Below are positions 12,734-25,165 of a stretch of DNA of 64,000 nucleotides, in pieces. A program made the position numbers and the translations under genes. The stretch's first letter is position 1. The number at the start of each line of letters is the position of its first letter. Under the pieces are notes generated by a model that was not told the origin of the DNA, made no database searches, and saw only the letters and a program-made list of their open reading frames with translations. Origin of the DNA: Hemibagrus wyckioides (taxonomy: Eukaryota; Chordata; Actinopteri; Siluriformes; Bagridae); NCBI RefSeq assembly GCF_019097595.1, contig NC_080726.1:9894205-9958204 (forward strand), in the 5' to 3' direction.

Positions 12734-13249
12734 GTAAGTGTTAATTCTACACTAGAGATTTTGCTGTGAACTTCTGCCATGCGTATGAATTAAAGCCTCT
12801 CTCAGCTATAAGGTAACATGAGGAGAAGAATTTCCAACACGTGAGGCCAGTGCAGGGTTAAAATAAGTTTTATGTGGCACTGAAAAAAAGTGGTTAAGTT
12901 TCTGCATGGGTTGCAGCTGGAACTTAATCATTTGCACTCCACAGGCAGAAGTGTTTATACCTTCTTACTGATCACTGTGCCTCAGTTGCTTGGTTGCGTA
13001 TTTGTGTGGTTAATGGTTACCAAACTGTGCAGCCTCGTGTTTGACATTCTCTATATGCACAACATGCAGTCCTATAGGGTGGGGATCTCTAGAGAATTTG
13101 GTTTTGTGATTATATAAATGAACATTCTTTTCTAGGTATGACCACTGGCTGCTTTTAAAACATAATGAATAATGCAAAACAAAAAAAGCCCTACTTTATT
13201 TAGTGTTTGTCGTAAGCGCTAATTATCCTGAACTGAAAGTCTTATAAGT

Positions 13250-13601
13250 GGCAAAGTGGTGCAGCAGATGGAGTTGCCGCCTCACAGCTAACAGGTTCCC
13301 AGTGCAATCCTGAGCTTGGGTTACTGTCTATATGGAGTTTTTTGTTCTTCCTGTCTCCAAGTGGCTTTTATCAGGGTTCTCCGGTTTCCTTACACCTCCC
13401 AAAAACACACCAGAAGGTGGATTAGCTAATGTAAATTCCAAATAGGTGTAAGTGTATGTGTGCATAGTGCCCTGTAATGGACTGGGATTTCATCCAGGTA
13501 TATTTCTATCACACAGCCAGTGTTTTTCCCAGGATAGGCTCTGGATCCAGCCTGACTCTGCCCAGGAGAAAGCATTTATTGAAGATAAATGAATGAATAA
13601 A
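13250..13601 (+). repeat. Longest copy of the GAATGAAT-tailed retroposon
   Basis: It runs from GGCAAAGTGGTGCAGCAGAT through TTCTCCGGTTTCCTTACACC to GATAAATGAATGAATAAAA. Non-coding. Confidence 0.65.
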
Positions 13602-14649
13602 AGTTGGAATTTTGATCACTGCAGGACCTTTCAAGAGTGCACTGCTATGGATAAAACCATTTTTTTTCACTTTTCTGTGTTGAACCGGTGCCCATGTGGA
13701 GAACCAGACAGTCTACCAGTACTCTAGATTTTTGCAGGTTTTTATATAACGACAATAAAATCGATTCTCTTGCAAACAGCATCAAAGAGGAAGTAGTACT
13801 AATTGTTCTGGAGAAGTTATACAGTGGTGCTATTTAAAATAGCTGCTTTATCATCTGGGCTGCAGGCCATGGAGACTTCAGAAGGAAGGGAGGATGAGGA
13901 GGAGGGGGAATGAGCTAGTATGACAGGAAGTGAGCTGTGAGCAGGAGAAGTGAGCAGGAGAGTGTGAGCTTAGTGTGAGGAGGAGGGGTGGGGTAGTTTC
14001 AATTTGTGATTTCCCACAGATGTTGCACCATGTGACTGTTCTCAGGAGACATGCGAGTATTCTTTCTGCCTGCAGAGACGTGGCCCAGGTTAGACTTGCT
14101 GCTGAAGATCCCAGACGTCACTGGCACTAAGCCGTATTTAAGAGCTGGAGGCGCAGGTTTTATGTGGCACTCCTTTTTCTGTTTACTTATCCTATCTTTA
14201 GACAGACCTTGACAATAAGCCTGTTTGGGCTTTGTCCTGTATCCATGTACTGTTAGGTAGCTTTGTGGCTGGTGATCAAAGGGCAAGAGCGGCTCATCAG
14301 TGAAAAAGATATGACCGGTTGGCATGGAATAAAGGCACAAGCACCAATAAGAGGCTGCCTTCTAGATAATGTTTGCTTGTCTATTCTGCACCACTGACAA
14401 TGATGTGATAATGGGCTAAAAATATTATTGACATAAAATGCATTGTAAACGTGTTCCTGGGCTAATGGTTGAACATGTGTGGCATTGCTGTGTGCAGATA
14501 AGTAAACCTAGGGAGGTGGTTGAGTATCGTTTCTGTGCTACCGTGAGGTCTCTTCCCTTCACTTTCTCTGATGCTTGTGAAAGAAACAAAAACTCACACC
14601 GTCTGGAAAACATTACACAGATTCCTGCAGGCGGGGGCTCTCGCTACAC

Positions 14650-14650
<1 letters not shown>

Positions 14651-14685
<35 letters not shown>
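14651..14685. repeat. (GA)n microsatellite
   Basis: About 17 GA units; a second GA/GT block is at 14903-14965. Confidence 0.9.
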
Positions 14686-14686
<1 letters not shown>

Positions 14687-14844
14687 AAACAAATGAACGA
14701 GAATAAGTGTGAGAGACTATGACAGAGAATTTATTAAGAAACACTTACACAAATTTATCAGGAACACTTGGCTAACAATGCTACATCTTCATCAGAATAA
14801 AGATTGTATTATTGATTTGATTTGTTATAATTGGATTGATTTGT

Positions 14845-14858
14845 CCACTAGATGGCAT
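14845..14858 (+). promoter_or_regulatory. CTCF-like motif
   Basis: CCACTAGATGGCAT fits the CTCF core on the + strand, between the TATA first exon and the MKYQAM first exon of myo1c. Motif match only. Confidence 0.33.
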
Positions 14859-14920
14859 TATTCTATTGGAGAGGGCAAGGGAGGTGACCTTGATTATGGC
14901 CTGTGTGAGTGTGAGTGTGA

Positions 14921-14953
<33 letters not shown>

Positions 14954-15400
14954 TGAGTGTGTGTGTTGGGGGTGTTTGTTTTTTTTTTTTTCTTCCTAAT
15001 TTGCAAAACTATAGTAGCCAAAAGATTTCCATTTGGTTACAGAGTTTAAATAGGATTATGGGTTCACGAATCAAATGTTCCTTAATAGGAAAATAAGAAT
15101 GAAGTCATTTTACTGGTCCCCCTAAAGAAATCTTATATGTTTTTATATTATACTTTTTTTTATATATATATATATTTTTTAAATTTTATTTATATTTTTA
15201 AAATAGACAAATAATTTCACTTTTCTTACCGGGGTTAATGTTAGAAGTAGGTGTAGGGATAAAATGATAAAGCCAATATATATAAATAAATAACAGGATT
15301 ACTCTGTTGTGCAGGGGAGCAAAGGACAAACACAAGGTCGAATTCACTGCAAAAATTTGAGAATGCATGATTTCAGTTCTGCTGGCATTCCTCCATTTAT

Positions 15401-15414
15401 TCTCTCTCTCTCTC

Positions 15415-15465
<51 letters not shown>
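15401..15465. repeat. (CT)n microsatellite with TCTG interruptions
   Basis: A pure pyrimidine-type tract interrupted by a few TCTG units. ORFs across it are artefacts. Confidence 0.9.
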
Positions 15466-15468
<3 letters not shown>

Positions 15469-16968
15469 CACTGATTTACCACTGTTAAGTTTGGTCAATG
15501 ATTTGCATTGCCCAGGAGATCTTAATTTCTGGCTATCTTTCTTCATTCAAATACTCTTCGTCTGCATCTTATTTATCTTTATATCCTCTTTGCGTCAGAG
15601 TTTATCAAACCCATCTTACAGTTTATGGCTTAAGCTGTAAATCAAAAAAGGCCTGTCTTTATTGAACTGTGCCATAAAACTGATCTAACTCGGCTCCTTT
15701 GTTTTTAGCTGCACTGCAGAGCAAAGTTCCATCAAAATAACTGATTATACCTGACAAGGAATATAGTCAGGGTTTTCCGGTTTAAATAGCTGAGCTCCTT
15801 GTCTTTCAAAGATTTAAAAATAAGCCATAATGTTCGACATTGATTTCTGATCATCTGCAAAATCTCTTAAACTGGATTATTTTGGACTGGAAACTAGCGC
15901 ACTAGCATTACCAGTGCTTATACACAGAGCGTAATGAAGAAGCGAAGCTGAGGCTGATTCCTTTCTAACCCAGACTGTACAGTTCTTCCAGGCTTTTGAT
16001 ATTTTGAGACTCTAGGAATGAAGTAAAAATCAAGCAAATTCCACAATATTTGGAAGAGCTTGCAGTTTTTCAAAATGACCATAGATTTTCCTAAAAGTTA
16101 GGCCAAGCCACATCATGCGACATGTGTGTTTTCATTTTTAGGAGTTTAAAGGAAGAATCCTCTGCTTGCAATTTCACCAATAGTTTTCTGAAAAAAAAAA
16201 ACAACCCCACAATAAACAAAAAAATCCTGAAGGGATTGGCTGTAGATTTATGCAGCACACGTAGATTCAGTGACAGTTATGTCAAGTGATTACCCAAAGT
16301 GACACGCCCCTCAGCTGGCTCTCTGCCTTTAAGTGTGTGTATATGTAATAGTGTATACACACACCAATAATTTAGTAAACACAGTAGAGATATACAACCA
16401 GGCTCTGGCACTCCCAGTTCCATTCCTCAGGAATCCTTTAGACAGTTTATTGATTTCTTTTGTCAAGTATGTTGTAAGCACAGATGGATCTTCGCTGGAA
16501 GAGCAGAAATTGACGTGTATGGTGGTTTGGAGTTTTGGATGAAGAACCTCTGTTAAAGGATAAGTGAGATAATTGTGGTTAAACATGTATTTGGCACTAT
16601 CTCTGAGTGGTGCTTTAATCAACCCTGAATCTTGCTTAAGACTGCCTTAAATTTGCTTCTCCTAGCAAAACCTGTGCTGACAGAAGCACAGTGATGAAGA
16701 AAATAAGGAAGGAAGGAGGGGGAACACTTGGCATAATCTCTGAATACATTTAATACGTTTAATGCACTTAATGCTGAATACAGCCTTTTCATGGAAGTTC
16801 TTATCCCAAATTGCTATACGTGTGCATTCCCGCTCTATTTCCCACTCGCTGTAGAGACATTTGAGCCTCCTGCCTTGGTATGTTAAATGGCGTTGTAAAG
16901 ATCTGACCTGGCTTGGAGTGCAATGCAGTAGGAGAGCAGGGCCTGAGATCGTATGTGCTTGTGAGCTT

Positions 16969-16979
<11 letters not shown>

Positions 16980-17022
<43 letters not shown>

Positions 17023-17286
17023 TTGGGCAAGGTATTGGAGGGTGGGAGAGAGAGAGTGGAGGAGGGGGAGTGTGTCACTTTTCATAGGGACTTGCGGCTC
17101 TCTGGAGTGAGAGAAAAATAGAAGGAGAGAGATCGGGTATAGAGGAGAAGAAGGAGGAAAGGAACGCAAGAAGAAGAAATGGCAGCTGAAGAGTCGCAAC
17201 AAGGTTTCGCGTGATTTGGGGGTTTAGGAAAAAGAAGCATAGAGCAACATACTGGAAAAGAAGCAAAGATGAAGTATCAAGCTATG
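16980..17286 (+). promoter_or_regulatory. myo1c: myo1c first exon (MKYQAM form) with GT/GA-rich leader
   Basis: The coding part is 17269-17286 followed by a GTAGGA donor. It joins in phase 0 to exon 2 at 25178, giving [19 protein letters not shown], the counterpart of the human short first exon. The preceding 250 bases are strongly purine-rich, with a (GT)n(GA)n block at about 16977-17021 and further GA stretches. No TATA box is obvious, so the transcription start is not placed. A 12-codon upstream ORF (17179-17214) lies in the probable leader. The exon coordinates are firm; the extent of the promoter and leader is inferred. Confidence 0.6.
17179..17214 (+). other. Upstream ORF in the myo1c leader
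   Basis: An ATG at 17179 opens an 11-residue reading frame (MAAEESQQGFA) ending in TGA at 17212-17214, 54 bases before the MKYQAM start codon. The context is AAATGG, with G at +4. If the transcription start is upstream of 17179, this short ORF would precede the main start and could reduce or condition its translation. The transcription start is not determined here. Confidence 0.4.
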
Positions 17287-20200
17287 GTAGGAACTGACCT
17301 CAAACACTTCTTTTTAACTTGAGCTGTGGAAAGCAACACTGGGGTTTAAAGTGACACTGGGGTGTCGAAGCGAACGTTACTGAGCCATGCTAATTGCACT
17401 GGACGTGGACAGGGACAGTAGGTTAAGCTTTTGTAACATATTGTGTCTTGTGAATGATTATTTTGATTTGCCGGAGACATTGTCTAGCACATCTTACTAC
17501 ACTGATTTGTTCCGCAGATAGTAAATAATCTTCTTAGAATAAAGGTGGAATAAAGGTAAATAATCTTTTTAGAATAAAACCTGTTCCTTTGAGGATTTGT
17601 GTTACTTGGGTAGTTATCTCCAAATCTGTCTTCTTTATCATCTCAGCCGGGCGAGTTAGCTGAATACCTCTGTGTGTGTGTGTGTGTATTGTGTGTGTGT
17701 GCATTCACCATCACAAAGTACAGCCAGTATCTATCTGGAGATTTGTGTGAGAGAGTCAGTAGGCCGTTCCACTTTACAGTTTTCATCCTGTCTGTCTCAT
17801 CACACCTGCTGTTAAAGGTCATGGTAGTTCTTACTGTCATTTACATCTTTACATTTAGTAGACACATTTATTCAAAGCAACATTCAAGTGAAAAGCATAC
17901 AGCTGAGAGCCTCGGAATTCCAGGTTCTAATATAAAAACTAATCTGCTGATCTCCCACAGGCTTGTAGAACTGGACGCTGGTTTAGATGCACCTTCACCC
18001 GAACGCTGATTGTCAAAAAGTTTCTGTGAATGGAACCGTACATACCCTAGCCACATCTGACAAAGCTGTGACCTTTCATCTCCATCTTTTAAGAAGAGGA
18101 TGAGAGTAGTTTTGCCTGTTTAATTCTTTAATTTGACTGCACAGTGAGATAAGTGAGAGAGAAGTGAAAAGCTATTGAAATAGGGCTGAGGATTATGAAA
18201 ATGATCATCTTAACTATTTTACTCAATATTAATGATCTTTCCTCACATGGATCTGATTACTCTTGCGTCTTAGGTACATTAGAAGCTCTCGAAATTCAAA
18301 ATATAAGCTCAGTCAGTTGCTTAATAAGTAACTGCATTGTGTGACCTTGTGATTCAATACACAAGTCAGTATAGAGCATTATTCATAACGTCTAGCCAGT
18401 AAGATAACCTTGGCTATGCTCACTAATATTTCTACTTGAATTAATCAAGCGCTGTTTAAAATAAGCTTGAGTAAATTTCTCAGCATTTCCGGTCTACATT
18501 TGCATTTTGCTGTGTGAGATGAATGATACTCGTTTGTCAGTTTCATCCGGTTTAAAGCCAGAGCAATAGTGTGAGCAGTTTCGCCTGAGATTCCAGCCCG
18601 AGGTCAGCATGCCTTCACACACCCCTCAGATTGATTCTCATCACATGACACAGGCATACACATTCACGAAGTGCTGCATCTCTAAAAAATGTTAAATTTG
18701 CCTGACAAACGAGAAGCAACAGACGAACAGTCTGCATTGCATTAGCGTTCGTTCTTCATCTGATTCTGGGAAGGCTCAGCGGCGCTTAAGCTTGCCGTGA
18801 ATACCGAGCATTGTCTAGCAGGTTGGCCTGAAACGCATCTGCTCGTTCGCCAGAATGAGTTCACTGCCGAGAGCTGTTTTTATTTTAGAGTCCATTTGTT
18901 TTTCTATATGAGTTCATCCTTCACTTGTATAAACAAGTTTTGTATGTATTTCCTGAAGCCCAGTGCCAGGTGTTGGTGGTAACGAGACAACAGCATTTAA
19001 CACCACAGCGCTATTGAATTTTTCATTCTGATTGGTCAGAAGGTGTTGATTAAGTTTCTATAACAGCAGCCCTGACAGTAGTTCAGATTGTTTCTATAGT
19101 AACAACGGACATAGGATGCTTCACAAACAACACGTGAAGTGTTTTTGTTAGAAAAGCATGGTCAGTACTTTCTGACAGTCAGTGGCAAAGGCTTCAGACA
19201 CAGGAAGGTCTGGACGGTGAGGGAGAAAAAGAGAGGCTGGTAAGGGAACGACTGTTTAGAGCTTTAATAACGAGCAAGAATGTGAAACTCTTTCGTGGAT
19301 GTTCCACAACGGTTAATGTTACAATATACTGGGGAAAAAAGTATGACATGGTGTTCTGTAATTCATGAAAAACATTTTGTTTGGGACATGAAACTCTGAA
19401 ACAGGGTTGAGTTATTTTCTTATAAAGACCCAAAATCCCGAAAAGTATTTTTATATTTCAGTGTAGAATTTCAAGTTAGAATATGTCTCATTTTAAATGT
19501 CTTAATGAATAAACAGAATGAAGTCCCTGGCATTTAAATTCATGTGTGTGAATGAGTGAGTAAGAGTGTGTGTGTGTGTATATACAGTATGTATGTGTGT
19601 GTGTTTGTGTGGTTAGTGTCTGTTGTTGTAGGTACTTTCACTTGCTGAGGCGCGGCACGTCACACCTGTCTGACAACTTTCCCCGTTAGTCTGACGGTCA
19701 CCAGCAGGGTGTGCAGCACGGGACTAGCACATACACACTCAATTTCATCACACTCCTAGGGAAAAATTCTCTGTAGAGCAACACTGTGAAGTTAATGAGC
19801 CACTGTGGAAATTCAGCTTCAGGGAAGTGTGTAAGCCTAAACCCCCTCCTCTACAGTCATCTGCAGTGACCTGAAAAGCAAGCTCTCGGTTGTTTCCTGT
19901 GAAACTTGAAGAAATCAGCTGTAGAATGTGCCTAAGGATAGCACCAACACATCAGACATGGAGAGAGTCTCTGACTTTACCTTTACCTTTAGTAATCTGC
20001 TGCAGTTGAGCAAAGTACTTTTTAAACTTAAAGCTGAGAAGGGCGCAGTGATGAGTGAGCCAGTTTACAAAAATGTGCTGCCTTCCTAAGGTTCAGCATA
20101 AGTGGAGATAAGAGAGCATCCTTGTGGTCTATCAGAATGCTCTGATATACTGATGTGCTACAGATTTCGTAAAGCCTGGCAAGAATGTGACCCCTTCACC

Positions 20201-23200
20201 TCCTGTATCTGTAAGGCTTTTTTTCTGATTATGGAGCAATGCAGACTTTCAAACTAATTATTTTCCGTATTTATTTATTATATGCCGCCTGATTTACAGG
20301 AATTACTCAGATAGCTAGAGGATGAGTGTATTAAATATTAAAATATTTGCTTATATAGTAGAGTACGAAGTTGGCTAAAGACATTTAATCGTAACGTTAT
20401 CCTGACTGAAATGCTTATGAGGTGTAATTCATTTCCATTGCTTGTTTTCTTTGTCGAAGGTCATTGATGTCTTAGTAACATGAGAAGCGCTGGACAGGGT
20501 TATGACTCTGCAGATTTCACATAATCCCTCTGTATACCATGCAGCACAACGTGCAGAGGTAAATCTCCAGGAAGGTCAGATAAAGAGCAATCATTGTATA
20601 AGAAGTACTGCGCTCTTTTTCCCGCGAGTCCCGGTGGGTTTCCTCTATGCAACCGATTGCAACAGAGATCCAGAACGAAGAGCAGGGAGCTAAACACGGA
20701 AAGACATGAAGGAAAATGGTCTAGCTAAGAATTTGACATTTTTCTCCTGCCAGTTTGTATCTGTCATCACTTTTTTGCCCCCCTTATGCATGATTTGGAA
20801 AAAAGCAACCGAATAGCAGAGCTGCTTGAACGATTGGTGCCGATGGGGAAGGAGGTATGGGGTGGGAGCAGGAAAGCAAAACTATATTCCATCTAGGAAC
20901 AATACAGTAATGGAGCAATCACCTAAAGACTGAAAAGAGGCATAGACCTCGAACCTGGGAATTTCTTTCTTGTTTGGGATTGGTCCATCATGTTTTGGCT
21001 GAATTCCATGGTTTTATTGCTTTAACAAAGTGTTTTCCCTTTTAGCTGCCAGAAGACATTTGTCAAAAGAGATGGCATGATAACAAGCTCTAACAAGCTC
21101 CGTGAGCCGTGACCAGGTCCTTAAGGACCTCTGGTCTCCGGTTCCTCAAGCACACACACACACATACACTCCCTACAGGGCCCCAAGTGCACAAGGCTCT
21201 CTGGAGCTCTGAGTGAAATTCTACTCTCCTCTGCCCCAATAAGCAGCTGCGGGGAGGTGCAAGGACAAAGCAGCAGCATAGTGGGGGCTAAGTGTGTGGT
21301 GTTCCACCACCTGAGGTCATTTAACTCTTATAATCTTTAAATAATCCTAAAAAGAAAGCCCTCTGATACTTTTCATGACCTTGAACTGATTCTTCTGTTG
21401 ACTCAGGCTTTACGGTCATCAGCGGCTGTGGTTCAAATTTGCATTGAAAAATAAAAGTTTGCATGTGCATGAGGCCACTCCTTCGTGCATTTTTGTTTTG
21501 GCGAGAATGAATTGCAAGCAGTTTCGGGGGAAAAAGAAATCAGTTTAGTTTGTAATAATGTGTCTTACAGCCATGAAATGCATGCATAGCATTTTTCAAA
21601 GATTAGATCATGGGATAGCATACTTTTTTTGTGCATGTTTGTTTGTTTGTTTGTTTATTTATTTATTTTTCAATATAATTCAACCATTTAAATATAATAG
21701 GCCAAAGAATTTTCTAGCATATTAATTTCTGAAGCCATTGGGGCATTTCATAGTTAAACATCCCAGCTACAGAAGGAGTTTTAGAAGTGAGCAAAATTAT
21801 CGTATAAATGAAACATTACACACCAAAATGTTATATTTTACACATATAGTTTCTACTAAACAAAAGGATAAACTTGCTTTGAAAATAGAAATAAATATTA
21901 GTATTTTCTTTCAGAACTGTGCCAGAAAAGCTTTAAAGCCCTAATGAATATTTAAAATAATTGCAAAAAAAAGCAAAACAAAACAAAGAAACTCCAGTAC
22001 AAAAGCAATAAATCAGGTAATCAGATAACAGATCAAAAATAAACTACATACGTGGTTAAAAATACCACAAAGTAGAATTTTGGCTATAATAAAATATTTC
22101 AGATGTCTGAACCAGTTGTACATTTGCCAGGAATTGGAGTCACAAGTACGCTCTCTCCCCACAGATTGAGGAGGATGGTGATGGAGTGAAAAAGATCTGA
22201 TTGTTCTGGATGTCGCGTTTAAAAATCAACTTTTCAACATAACTTTCATATCAGCAAGCTTTTTGGAAACATTGGAGAAAAGAAACCTGTTTTTTTTTTA
22301 CATGAAAGTCAATTCTGAAGGACACTGGTTAAAACATCTTGAAAACTTGAAAAACTTCATATTTTTTTTTTATTAGAGAAGAAGAATCCTTTATTAGCAC
22401 CACATTACATTATAGAAAAGAGGGATAAGGGCTTTGCTCAGTAGTAACAGTGGCAGCTTGGCAGTGCTGGGGGCTTGAACCCAACCTTCTGATCAACAAC
22501 CCAGAGCCTTAACCACTTAAGCTACCACTGCCCCCAAATTTGTATTAACAGATGCTTTCCCAGATCCATTACAATTGTATTGATTTAAATGTCATCTCAC
22601 ACCTGACCATCACACATGCATGCGCTTTAGATTTAGATTTAGTCTCTCTAACCTCCACTTTTCTGTGCAGGCTTCCCAATAAATTTGCGATCATGGATGC
22701 TGGTATTTATGTTCACTAAGGTTTAGGGCATTAGTGAGGTCAGATGCTGATGTTGGGTGAAAAGGCCCTGGGGTGCAGTCAGCTTTTCAGTTCATCCCAG
22801 AGGTGTTCAGTGAGGTGGAGGTCAGGACGCAGTACAGGTCACTGGAGTTCTTCTACTCCAGCCTTGTCATGCCATGTCTTTATGGAGCTCACTTTCTACA
22901 AGGAACAAGTTTGGGCTGTTTTGTTACAGTGAGGGGAAAATCTTAATGCTACATTTAAAGCATTTGGCAGACATCCTTATCCAGAGTGACTTACATTTGT
23001 TCATTTATGTATATTTCATTTATCAATTAAAGGTTAAGGGACTTGCTGAAGGATCCAGCATTGGCAGCTCAGTGGTCCTGGGATTCAAACTCACAACCTT
23101 CTGATCAGTAGTCCAACACCTTGCTAGAGCTAGAACTTACAAAGACATTATATACATGTATGCTTCCAACTTGGCTGTGGCAACATTTTAGGGAAGGTTT

Positions 23201-23972
23201 ACATACGAGTGTGATGGTCAGGTGTCCACAAACTTTTAGCCACATAGTGTCTATAATTAAAATAACCAGCCATAATGGACAGACAGGAGCCCAGCTGACC
23301 ATAGCTGCAGACAATCGAAGGGCATCCCAGAGGTTCAAAGACATTTTTATATTTAATCAGCTGCTGGATATAATCCAAAGTGTAGATTCATATGTAACCT
23401 AGGAGGCTCTAAAGCAGAACAATGTGCCTGCTGAGTAAATCTCCTGGGCCTATTTCACTTTCTGCCATTGCTCTGGGCTTTATAGTGCATGCAGAAAGTT
23501 TAACGCTAATATTACATGTCCAGGTGCCTTTCTAATCTGAGTGAACACAGAGTCACTGCAGGACACACCCAAGTGATTTAACTGTGGTATGGACATGAGC
23601 AAATGACACGAAAGAGCTTTGTTTAGAGAATGATATCATAGCTTATTGATTTAGATATATAGACTTTGTCATCCTGATACCTGGGAGTGGAAGGAAAACA
23701 ACACCAGGAGGGAATAACTGATGAAGCTAGTGAAAGACAGACAGAGACAGGGGGACCCAACTCCAGTGCTGAACGGAGGGAGATATTAGTACAGCCGGTG
23801 AGATGACGGATTGGGAGTGAAGTCACTTCCTAGCAAAACATTTGTTTACTGTTTCAGCTTCTCTGTTCTGTGTAATTTCTTTCTGCTCTCTCTTTCCCTC
23901 CACTGTTTTCTACGTTTACTGCTGTAGTAGCATCTGCTTCAATGCTTCTTAATTAATATGTTCTCTCAGGTG

Positions 23973-24025
<53 letters not shown>

Positions 24026-25128
24026 GGATGGGTGCTGCTGTGTCAATAGCAAAACAACAGTACTGGCAGCTGGTGTATTCACACAATGTGTTTGTGTGTG
24101 TTTCAGCACATAATCGCACATTTGTTCATCGGTGTGTGTATGCCTGTGTGTGTGTGTGTGTGTGTGTATGACTCTCAGTTGCAGCTCTCAGATCAGGCTC
24201 TCTGAAGCATCCATGATCAGAAATGAGGAGAAAAGGGAAGCTTTGATTCTTTTAGCAAAATGCATGTTATTTCTTGTTGATTTTCAGGAGTGAGTTTTGT
24301 ACTTTCGCCACTTAGCCTTTGTATATATTATATATTGAACTGGGTGCGTAGGTCTATCTGGAAGTCATGGATTTGGGTAACATGAGGAATATGCTGCATA
24401 AGGCTCACGCCACCCTTTTGGACAACACTTGTGTGGTTGAAAATCTTGAATCTTTAATGGATGTAAGTAAAACTGTCAAGCTGTCCTGTTTATTAGTACT
24501 CATTTAGATGGCGTTTAGTTGTGTTGTTTTTACTGAAGCGCACAGCTGGATGATTTAGCTCTTGCGTTCTTTTTAAATCAGCATGGCTCATAAATTTCTT
24601 CTACAAGAACACAAATGCTGAAAAGATTCTTTCTACATGATGCTTTCCATGATTGGCTCTGCTACGGGTTTCTCTCATGATCATGAATAATTGTTCTTTA
24701 CATGATGTACTTTTTAAATGTGATGGACGTGACGGCACACTTGCTGAAATTGCCTGACGTTTGTTAATCTGACACAGATTGGTGATTTTGTTGTTGCATC
24801 CATTCCATCTCATATTTACACACATGCACAGGATTTTCAAGCAAGGCTTTTGGGACTACATTTTTGTCTGTAATAATTATCACTGAAGAGGAGGAATAAA
24901 GAATTTTAGGGAATCATTTAAAAAGTTTGTTAGATGAGAACAACTACAATAAAGCAGACTGCAAAACTTCACACTTATATAACACTGTGCATATTAAAGT
25001 ACTCCCATTTTATATTTGAGCTGATCATCAGCTCTGAGCTGTAGTGGTGATGCCATGTACAGTATTTTATCTGTTCAGGGCACTAGGAGGGCCTTCAATA
25101 GGAGAGTACTAAAGTGTTTGACTTATTA

Positions 25129-25165
<37 letters not shown>

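Noticed and set aside
16662..17202. Overlapping - strand ORFs rich in SLSLSL and THTHTH
   Set aside because: They are translations of the GT/GA microsatellite and its purine-rich flank.
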